From: Saturnia japonica
Taxonomy: Eukaryota > Arthropoda > Insecta > Lepidoptera > Saturniidae
Assembly (NCBI GenBank): GCA_033032175.1
Contig: CM065325.1
Span: 12,676,930-12,740,929 of the forward strand
Direction: 5' to 3'
DNA length: 64,000 nt
This document shows, piece by piece, positions 55,545 to 64,000 of the stretch. The translations under genes were made by a program, and so were the position numbers. Position 1 is the stretch's first letter, and each line of letters opens with the position of its first letter. Below the pieces are notes generated by a model, which was not told the origin of the DNA, made no database searches, and saw nothing but the letters and a program-made list of their open reading frames with translations.

Positions 55545-55760
55545 ACGGCAAATTGATCGTACTGTCTCTGCTGGTAAGAACGGCGATCACTGAGAAATCC
55601 ACAATCCGGCGACGGTTGCCGCTGTAATACCGGCCTGTATAAATTGAATTGGATATATACAGGCTGATCCCGAAACGCGACACGCAAAACCGAGTCACTA
55701 TCACAAACTTTTCACCACATGCATGCGGTCGCGACCCAGTCGAGCAAAATAACCCTACAA
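55545..55760 (-). mobile_element. non-LTR relic, family N and neighbour
   Basis: GCACGGCAAATTGATCGTAC, TGTCTCTGCTGGTAAGAACG, GGCGACGGTTGCCGCTGTAA resemble 180-300. The following 55660-55760 piece resembles 32200-32245. Confidence 0.5.
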
Positions 55761-55869
55761 CCCCGCGTTCTTTTTTCTGGCAACGCATTACCTCCTTCAA
55801 TACATCATCAAAATTAATGATCAAATATCGAAACATAATAAATTGTTTAAAATGAACATGTACGAGTAG

Positions 55870-56680
55870 TTTATCTATATAAATAAAATGATAGGACCTT
55901 ACTGTTCTGCTCGTATCACGCAAAAACTACTAGATGGATTTTGATCATTTTTGAAGTGAAACTTCTTTATCGACGTATGGGAGAAATTTTTGTAGCAATC
56001 GTCACGTTTTTCGGTTACGCGCCATTTTGCTTTTTTTATCAAAGTTTAGTATAGTGACGTAAAGAATATAATGTAATATATTATAATAATAACAACAATA
56101 TATTAGTTTTGAAGTTTGGTTTGAAATAAGAATAACAATATATTAATTTGAAAGTGATAAAATAAAAAGACTTATTCAAATTTAGGTGAATTTACAAGAA
56201 AAGTGAGAGTGATTATATATTTCGTTTAATAAATTCAACACGTATGAGCATGATTTTAATATTTATTTGAGGTTAACCTCACTTTTTGATTGTAAGTATC
56301 AGTGAATGTATATAAATCTGTTAAAATTAGCAAGTATTAATAAATATGACTGTAAATCTAGTGAACATTATTAATTCTAAAAACAATAAAAAATATAAAT
56401 TAAATAATAATTTAAGTTAAAACAAAACACGTTTAGAAAATAAAAATATGTATACGTACATCTTTTTTAATTATTCGTTTTTAATGATTTATGTATTCAT
56501 TTTTAATTTTATAAAATCGTTGCATTTCTACAAGATTAACTGTCATCATATAATTGTATTACTGTGAAAAGATAATTCCAATTATTTATTCATAACTTGT
56601 GTAATTGATTAAATCATTAAATATCTGCTTTGAATTATTTTTATTAAGTTATGAAATAAATATTAATATTAAAGTTAGTT
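55870..56680. other. AT-rich intron before the BEL element, repeat fragments
   Basis: A block TTTTGAAGTGAAACTTCTTT (55950) also occurs at about 55065, showing another dispersed repeat. Nothing coding. Confidence 0.35.
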
Positions 56681-56681
56681 A

Positions 56682-56686
56682 AATAC
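56682..56686. repeat. target-site duplication of the BEL element, left
   Basis: AATAC directly before the 5' LTR, matching 63331-63335. Confidence 0.85.
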
Positions 56687-57138
56687 TGTTGCAGCCGCGT
56701 AATTTAGAACCAATACGTATTAAAGTAGGTAGTTTGTTATTAATTATTTTCTCTCGTCGCTAAGCATTATGATATCCAGTGGGGGTGGTTTTCGATTTGT
56801 TGTTGTCGCCACCGGCTCTCGCGATATACACTCTCGTCGGAACACCGTCGCGTCCGCACGGTGCAAGTCGCTCGCCTCGGACATTCCTCGTCAACCACAT
56901 TCTCCAGAATTCAGTGTCATCAAGTCAGTGTGTGTACAGTGGGTGCGTGAGGCTCAGGAACTTTGAATATATAATGTATAGCTTAACCACGTCGGCGCCG
57001 ACCAGGAATTATCAAGGAACGCAGTACCGGTGAGTTGGCATGACATTTTGCATACACTTCTCTCGCTGGATATTCGCATCATAATTTGCTACTTATTTCG
57101 TATCGCAGGTTGGTTCCATATTTGCGTGGGATCAACCA
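56687..57138 (+). repeat. BEL 5' LTR
   Basis: Starts TGTTGCAGCCGCG, ends GGGATCAACCA. Same length as the 3' LTR. Differences seen: A versus G in CCAC(A/G)TTCTCC and T versus A in AGCT(T/A)AACC. An open frame inside it appears identically in both LTRs and is not a gene. Confidence 0.95.
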
Positions 57139-57144
57139 TAAGTT

Positions 57145-57162
57145 TGGTCCAAACGGGCACGG
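57145..57162 (+). other. putative primer-binding site of the BEL element
   Basis: TGGTCCAAACGGGCACGG, six bases after the 5' LTR; TGG is what a tRNA 3' CCA would pair with. The tRNA is not identified. Confidence 0.45.
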
Positions 57163-57482
57163 ATCCTTCTCATAGTGAATACGGCTAACCTGGTTCATTG
57201 TCAGAAGTGACATAGTAATCGTGAATGTAATATCGTTTTCATAAAATAAAAATAGCTTTCTTTTTGTCACTGCCATTATTACTTGACAAAATTAAGTAGG
57301 CAGTAACCACTAAATTACAACGATCTAAAATCTAATCAATTTATTTCAATTTGTATATCTCGTAATTAGTTAATATTACTTGATGATTATAATACTTATT
57401 GTTTGAATTAGCGTTAATATACAGTCCATTCAATTTTTTATCGTTCTAAATTATTTTTATTAGTTTAATTTTGTAATTTAAA

Positions 57483-60400
57483 ATGTCAAAGGCTGCCGCT
57501 CGTCGTGGTTTAGAGCTAAAGCGATCCATTGCTATCAAACGCATTGATGACTGCTTGTCATCAGCCTTAGAGGCCCAAAATGATAAATCTTGTTTGCCAG
57601 TTTTCTTGTCACGGTACAGTCGACTCGAAAGTTATTATGCTAGTTTCGAAGCACAACATTTAAAAATTTGTTCGGAAATATTAGATACTTCAGAGTTGGA
57701 TAAGGAAGACGAAATTCGTCACGATTTCGATAATAAATATTTTCAGTTAATCGAAATTCATTCGACACTCACGTCACCTTCCCATTCAGACGGACAGCAG
57801 CTCGACGTATGCACAAATGATTTGTCTGTGAAACTACCTCGTTTGAACTTATTGACCTTCAATGGTGATATTACATTATGGAGTTCGTTTTATGACATGT
57901 ATAACACTACCGTACATCATAACAAACGGTTATCGAATATCGAACGTTTTTCTATTTTAATTTCGCTTCTTTCCGGTGAACCTCTTCATCTTTTGAAAGG
58001 CTTTCCTCTTTCAGGAAATAATTATTTAGATGCGTACGCCGCCTTGATTGATCGTTATTAATGCAAACGTAAATTAGCTTTTCGGTATTGGGAGGAGTTG
58101 CAAAATGTAACTCTTAAATCGAACTCTCCTCGTGAGTTACGTCGTCTCGTGGATACTTTCAAGGAGAACATCGCGGTATTAAGGAATTTGAAGTTACCTG
58201 TAAAAGATTGGGATTTCCCTTTGTTTTACCTTTTAATAAATAAACTTGATCGTGATACTCGTCAACGTTTTGAATTGCAGAACGATGATAAAGACATACC
58301 AAGTTTTGACTCCCTTCTGGAATATCTTAATAAGGTCGGCCAAGCACTCGAGCTTGCCGAGCCTCAGATAAGTACAGCGCGCCCCCTGTGCAACTGCATC
58401 GCGCCGCCGCTTCTGGTGCCGTTGCTGTAACCTCACCCACGTCTTACTCCCGCACGGTGCGCACGTCTCCCGCATCCGCGCCTCAGGATTCTTATGGTAG
58501 GCACCCTCGCGCGCCTATTACGAATGCCAAGGCTTTGATAGTGAATCCACTTACACCAAGTGATAACTTGTGTGTTTTGTGCAAGGCACAGCATACCTTA
58601 GCGAATTGTCCCACTTATCGTGATCGCACCCCACGTGATCGATTCTCCATCGTCAAGGAACATAATCGTTGTGTGAATTGCCTTCGTCAAGGTCATGTGG
58701 TTAAATCTTGCTCGTCAAACAGTCGCTGTCTTAAGTGCAACGCACTTCACCATACTACATTGCACTTTGATAATTCGGTGTCTTCAAATGCTAACGTAGC
58801 TCCTACCACTTCATCTATCGTCTCAGATGCTACCGCAGCATCAGCTCTCGCTTCATCTACGCCGACTTCACAAACATTAGTGGCAGGCTCGAGTTCTCCC
58901 ACGCATATCTCGCTTCTCGCTACTGCTTCCGTTGAAGTCCTAGATAACTTTGGTAATTACCGCTCAATTCGAATCGTTATAGACAACGGAAGCCAAAGGA
59001 ACTTTATTACCAACAAGTGTGCCCAACGTCTAGGATTAGCCTTCAAGAAAACCATGTCACTCGTTGAGGGCATTGGTCAAACATCATCTGTCGCGACTAG
59101 TTCTACCGTACTTTGCATCCGTGGGCAACAAGGTTATCCGGAGCTAGTCTTGGAAGCTCTCGTTATTCCCAATATATGTGGTGATATGCCGTCTAATACC
59201 ATAGATATTGCTCATTGGCCACAGTTGATGAACATTAAGCTGGCTGACACTAGCTTCAACGTGCCTGCGCAAATCGACGCGTTAGTCGGCGTTGACGTAT
59301 TTTGTCAGATAGTTTTGGGTGAACGTCTCGATTGTGGGTCAGATGGACCCGTAGCCTTTAACACCAAATTCGGTTGGATAGTTATGGGTAATATTGCATG
59401 CATACCACCTAGTTCTAGTAAGTCGATGATTTGCTCTTTTAAAGATTTAGACTCTCAAATTCGTAAATTTTGGGAAATTGATGAACTTCCCAAATCATCA
59501 CCGCTTAGTGATGAAGATGCTCTTTGCGAACGTATATTCGATACGACGCACTGCAGGGATGTGAATGGAAGGTATATCGTCCGTTTGCCTTTCAAGACAC
59601 CCGCGCCTACCTTTGGTGATTCCCTACAGTTTGGCACATCGTCGATTGTTATCTCTCGAAAAACGATTATCACGTAATTCTCAACTTCGTGAGGACTATA
59701 ATGCGTTCATGAGAGATTATCTTGATTCTGGACATATGGAAAAGGTCGATGAAATTGGTTCGGATCGAACCTATTATATACCGCATCATTGTGTGCTCAA
59801 ACCAAGTAGTTTGACCACAAAACTACGCGTGGTGTTCGATGCTAGTGCTAAGCCTGCTAATGGAGTCGCACTAAACGAACAACTACTTGTCGGTCCAAGA
59901 TTGCAATCAGATATTAAATCAATCCTTCTTCGCTTTCGTTTACATTCTGTCGTTTTTACTGCCGATATTAAGCAAATGTATCGCCAGATACTGGTGGCTA
60001 ATACTGATCGTAATTACCAAAGAATTCTGTTTCGATTTTCGCCTCAGGAACCCATTCAAGAGTTCCGTCTTAAAACCGTCACGTATGGCATGTCCTCCTC
60101 AAGCTTCTTAGCGCTTCGAACCATAGTGCAGGTGGCACAGGACGAGGGAAATAATCGTCATTTTGCTGTGACTGCACTTAGGAGTGACATGTATGTGGAT
60201 GATGTCGTAACCGGGGCTGACTCACTTATTTCGGCTCGTGAGTTAATGAAAGACATAAGTGACATCATTAGCAAGGGATGTTTCGAGCTAAGGAAATGGA
60301 CTAGTAACAGTCCTGCTTTGCTTGAAGGTATTCCATCTGAACATAGGCACGATGCTCGTGATTCGCTGACATTCAGCTCAGAATCTTCCCCGTCGGTAGT

Positions 60401-62727
60401 AGTACTTGGTTTAGAGTGGCATCCAAACGTGGATGCTTTCTCTTTCACTGTGACATCTTTACATCAACAATGCACCAAGCGCATCATCCTCTCGGAATTA
60501 GCTCGCATCTTCGATCCCCTCGGTTTCCTAACCCCACTTACCTTTACATTTAAGTGCATAGTGCAGAAACTTTGGAGTCTCGGTTTGAATTGGGATGAGG
60601 TTGCACCTGATTCAATTGTTCAAACCTGGTCCCGCTATCGTGTGGAATTCAATGCTTTGTCGTCTTTAGCAATTTCTCGTTTCGTTCCCGCATTGAACTC
60701 CATCAAATTACAGATACACGGTTTTTGCGATGCCTCTGAGTTAGGCTACGCAGCCGTCGTATATTTTCGTATTGAGCAAGGAGACGATCGCGTCACTACC
60801 CACCTGATTATCGCTCGTTCTAAAGTTGCTCCTCTAAAAAGAATTTCTATTCCTCGCTTAGAACTATGCGCTGCAGTTCTCTTGGCAGATCTTGTCGCAT
60901 ATGTTCAAACTGTGTTCGCTGATAAGATACGTGTCGATGGTATTTTTTGCTGGTCTGACTCAACAGTGACTCTGGCGTGGTTAAAGTCACTCTCCTCTCG
61001 ATGGAAGACTTACGTGAGCAATCGTGTGAGTCACATACAAGAAATCGTTCCACCTTCTTGTTGGCAACATGTTCGCTCTTCTGACAACCCGGCAGATTGC
61101 GCAAGTCGCGGACTTACAATCAGCGAACTTCTTGGCCACTCATCGTGGTGGCATGGACCTCCGTGGTTGCTTTGTGAGCCCGATGGCTGGCCAATTTCAT
61201 CGTTTTCGTTTGAGGATTCCAGTGATATAATTTCGGAACAGCGTAATTCTGACATAGCTCTCTTCGTCACTGTCGATAGTTTTGATGAGTTTCTGGACAG
61301 GTACTCAAGTCTTAGGAAGATTCAACGCATTGTCGCTTATCTCCATCGTTTCGTCTACAATTGTCGCAACTCTAATAATCGTAAATCAGGTCATCTTGTC
61401 TCTTCAGCGCTCAAACAATCGTTGTTGACTTTGGTCAAAATCGCTCAAACTTCGAGCTTTGCAAGCGAGATTCAAGGCTTGGAAAAGGGGTTGCTTTTAC
61501 CCAAGCCACTACAAAAATTAAATCCGTTTCTTGACAAAGATGGTCTCGTCAGGGTGGGCGGTAGACTCACTCATTCGGATCTAGACTATGATTCCAAGCA
61601 CCCTCTGTTGTTACCTCGTCAACATCGTCTCACATCGCTTATTATCGATCAGTGTCATAACGATAATCTACATCCAGGGCTTCGCACCCTCAATTTTCTG
61701 TTGGCACAAAACTTTTGGATTTTGTCGCCTCGTCGTGCCATCCGTAATAGATTATCTAAATGTATCAAATGCTATCGCACCAATCCAAGGCCTGTCATAC
61801 CTCGCATGGCAGACCTTCCTAAGTTGAGGGTTTCGCAACTTAAGCCTTTTTCGTGCATCGGTATTGATTTCGCAGGTCCCTTTCCAACATATGTACAACG
61901 CTATCGCGGTGCTAGGACCTTTAAGACATATATTTGCCTCTTCATATGCTTCGCCACCAAGGCGATACATATTGAGCTTGTCGTAGGGTTAACAAGCGAG
62001 GCCTTTCTAGGCGCTCTTCGTAGATTTATCGCTCGCCGAGGCCGTTGCCAGCGCATTCACTGCGACCACGGTACGAATTTCGTTGGCGCTCATAACATAT
62101 TGCTAACCCTTATGCAACAGGCGGCTTCGTCTGAGACGATTGAATTTAGCTTTAAGCCCCCTGCTGCACCACACTTCGGTGGTCTTTGGGAGGCAAACAT
62201 AAAATCCTTCAAAACGCATCTCGCTCGTGTTGTTGGCTATCAAATTTTAACTTATGAAGAATTTTTAACTTTAGCAACACAAATTGAGGCTTTACTCAAT
62301 TCGCGCCCCTTATGCGAAATGGGATCGGATCCCAACGATTTGGCTGTATTGACCCCTGGTCACTTCTCACTTTGGAACCGCTTACCTCGCTTCCCGAATC
62401 AGATTTATCCGATGTCCGTTTGAGTTGTTTGAATCGTTGGCAACTGTTGCAAAGACTCCATCACGATTTCTGGAAGCGATGGTATACGGAATATTTGCAT
62501 ACTCTAAATCAGCGTTCTAAATGGCACACCAGCACCTCAGAACTTAAACTAGGATCGCTGGTTTTAGTTAAAGATGAACAAGCTAAACCCCTTAAATGGC
62601 CGCTCGCTCGTGTCGTGCGATTACACCGGGGAAAGACGGCATTTCTCGCGTTGCCACGGTCAAGACCCAGACAGGTCTTTTACAAAGGCCTTTAGTGAAA
62701 CTCTGTCCTCTACCTGGCAACGACTAA
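57483..62727 (+). pseudogene. BEL gag-pol polyprotein, disrupted
   Basis: It starts at ATG 57483. Visible parts in order: gag with LNLLTFNGDITLWSSFYD; zinc knuckles (CVLCKAQHTLANC, CVNCLRQGHVVKSC, CLKC); a protease with catalytic motif DNGS near 58983; RT with KLRVVFDAS and YVDD near 60195; RNase H with GFCDASELGYA; integrase with an HHCC-type zinc part, IDFAGPF, CDHGTNF and GGLWEANIKS; and a DUF5641-like end (LGSLVLVKDE). Breaks: an in-frame TAA at 58059-58061 and one-base frame changes near 58380, 59625, 62360 and 62630. A normal BEL element carries this as one ORF. Terminal stop TAA 62725-62727. The breaks leave no intact polyprotein. Confidence 0.93.
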
Positions 62728-62867
62728 TCGTTGTTACTTTCATTTAGTTATTATTTCGCTATTTATTTTAAATATTTACTTTCGTTGTTAGTGTTTGTTA
62801 TTAAGTTCCATTAATTATTTTCGTTTGTATTTTGTTTGGCAATTTATTTTAAAATACGTCGTATTTT

Positions 62868-62878
62868 GGTGGGCGGAA
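62868..62878 (+). other. putative polypurine tract of the BEL element
   Basis: GGTGGGCGGAA immediately before the 3' LTR, purine-rich apart from two bases; the expected place for plus-strand priming. Confidence 0.5.
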
Positions 62879-63330
62879 TGTTGCAGCCGCGTAATTTAGA
62901 ACCAATACGTATTAAAGTAGGTAGTTTGTTATTAATTATTTTCTCTCGTCGCTAAGCATTATGATATCCAGTGGGGGTGGTTTTCGATTTGTTGTTGTCG
63001 CCACCGGCTCTCGCGATATACACTCTCGTCGGAACACCGTCGCGTCCGCACGGTGCAAGTCGCTCGCCTCGGACATTCCTCGTCAACCACGTTCTCCAGA
63101 ATTCAGTGTCATCAAGTCAGTGTGTGTACAGTGGGTGCGTGAGGCTCAGGAACTTTGAATATATAATGTATAGCTAAACCACGTCGGCGCCGACCAGGAA
63201 TTATCAAGGAACGCAGTACCGGTGAGTTGGCATGACATTTTGCATACACTTCTCTCGCTGGATATTCGCATCATAATTTGCTACTTATTTCGTATCGCAG
63301 GTTGGTTCCATATTTGCGTGGGATCAACCA
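62879..63330 (+). repeat. BEL 3' LTR
   Basis: 452 bp, near-identical to the 5' LTR. Preceded by a purine-rich tract. Confidence 0.95.
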
Positions 63331-63335
63331 AATAC
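63331..63335. repeat. target-site duplication of the BEL element, right
   Basis: AATAC directly after the 3' LTR, matching 56682-56686. Confidence 0.85.
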
Positions 63336-63415
63336 TTTTTGTTAACTAATTAACTAATTTTTAGAGTAAATAATGGCAGAGTCCGTAAACTCTATTGAGT
63401 ATCCAAATGCAATAG

Positions 63416-63859
63416 ATGGAAGATGGAAAAAAAATTTTAATAGTTGCATTATATATATCTCCTAATCAGAAGTTAGATGATATTATTGATTTTCTTCACC
63501 ATTCATTATTACCATACACCAAAGGAGGTGCCGCCTTACTCCGTAACAGTAATGATAAAATACCTATGATTTTAAGTGGAGATTTTAATGTAAATTTCGC
63601 ATTAGATAAATCTTTGAAGCTTGTTGAATTTTTAAGAGACAATTTAAATTTATGTCTACAAAACAGTCCACAAACATCAACAACAAGATCTGGTACTACA
63701 ATTGACGCAGTTTTTACAAGACTACTAGAATCCGTAGAATGTAAAACATATATTTCATATTTTAGCTACCACAAGCCATTAATTACAAAAATATTTAATA
63801 ATGACAACAATAGTAATAATGATGCTATCATTATTGATGAAATACAACAAAAGCAATGA
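63416..63859 (+). CDS. endonuclease/exonuclease/phosphatase-like ORF (transposon-derived, N-truncated)
   Basis: An intact 147-codon frame. It reads LIVALYISPNQKLDDIIDFL, then MILSGDFNVNFA (the GDFN catalytic motif of the EEP family), STTRSGTTIDAVF, and YFSYHKPL (C-terminal His motif). The N-terminal metal-binding strands of a full EEP domain are missing. Similar modules occur in non-LTR elements and in Helitron-type (Helentron) proteins; the wording fits the latter better by recall only. No helicase or Rep part is seen in the window. It begins 80 bp after the BEL target duplication, so the BEL may have inserted into this older element. Confidence 0.55.
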   Translation: MEDGKKILIVALYISPNQKLDDIIDFLHHSLLPYTKGGAALLRNSNDKIPMILSGDFNVNFALDKSLKLVEFLRDNLNLCLQNSPQTSTTRSGTTIDAVFTRLLESVECKTYISYFSYHKPLITKIFNNDNNSNNDAIIIDEIQQKQ

Positions 63860-64000
63860 TATTATAATAAGAACAATGATAAAATAAATTACTCATTAAT
63901 TGTATGCATGTCTATAATAATAAAATAGCTTTAATTTAATACGGAAAAAATTGTTTTTCTTAAGGCTTAAGCCTTATCTACCCCATTTTCGTGAAGTTGC

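Larger units (their letters stand above)
56687..63330 (+). mobile_element. BEL/Pao LTR retrotransposon, complete element with broken gag-pol
   Basis: 6,644 bp. Two 452-bp LTRs (56687-57138, 62879-63330) that differ at only two sites I could find; each starts TG and ends CA. Direct 5-bp duplication AATAC flanks it (56682-56686, 63331-63335), as expected for BEL/Pao. Internal order: gag (DUF1759-like), zinc knuckles, A17-type protease, reverse transcriptase, RNase H, integrase, DUF5641-like C-terminus, which is BEL/Pao order. It most likely sits in a papilin intron in the sense orientation. Confidence 0.95.

Noticed and set aside
56769..56966. Open frames repeated at 56769-57033 and 62961-63177
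   Set aside because: They lie inside the two LTRs and are identical by duplication, not genes.
57483..58061. Stand-alone 192-codon host gene
   Set aside because: It is the gag start of the BEL element, ended by a nonsense codon with the same frame continuing afterwards.

Overview
The window is a piece of an animal, almost certainly insect, genome. The most likely source is a moth or butterfly (Lepidoptera). The DNA is AT-rich, with short exons between long introns and canonical GT-AG splice sites. The introns are full of decayed transposons, tRNA-derived SINEs and CR1-like retrotransposon tails of a kind common in Lepidoptera. There is no bacterial-style gene organisation, no CRISPR array, and no RNA gene that I can support.

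One host gene fills most of the window on the + strand: papilin, whose moth homologue is lacunin, a large secreted extracellular-matrix protein. I traced 49 coding exons from 6314 to 54952, with one further possible 12-nt microexon. They total about 8,561 nt, or about 2,853 codons, and every exon-exon phase is compatible. The domain order is: thrombospondin type-1 repeat (TSR) 1; an ADAMTS-like cysteine-rich module and spacer; TSR2 to TSR7; an acidic linker; a long Ser/Thr/Glu-rich region; about 13 small CCPD-type (lagrin-like) cysteine repeats; 13 Kunitz domains, two of them strongly divergent; and antistasin-like cysteine motifs. The signal-peptide exon and the carboxy-terminal exons were not found. 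In papilins the C-terminus usually carries Ig and PLAC domains. These missing exons should lie outside the window, or for the first exon possibly unrecognised in 1-6313.

The gene shows several layers of internal duplication. Four successive Ser/Thr-rich exons (28703-31926) are tandem copies, at least partly with their introns. A four-exon, three-Kunitz block (47553-49574) is repeated as 50706-52828 with the same split, divergent and intact domain order. TSR4 to TSR7 share the same phase-0 intron just before the first cysteine.

Region by region: 1-6313 is upstream intron or flank with repeats. 6314-21854 holds the papilin cassette (TSRs and ADAMTS-like core). 22207-33938 holds the acidic and Ser/Thr/Glu-rich region. 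35199-38700 holds the lagrin-like repeats. 38897-53383 holds the Kunitz array. 54736-54952 holds the antistasin-like exon. 54953-64000 is most likely the next intron. It contains a 6.64-kb BEL/Pao LTR retrotransposon (56687-63330) with nearly identical 452-bp LTRs and a 5-bp target duplication but a broken gag-pol. Next to it is an intact ORF resembling an endonuclease/exonuclease/phosphatase domain. Other introns carry relics of a Tc1-like transposase, a mariner transposase, a further DDE transposase, a CR1-like reverse transcriptase, a MITE with 19-bp inverted ends, and several SINE and tail-repeat families.
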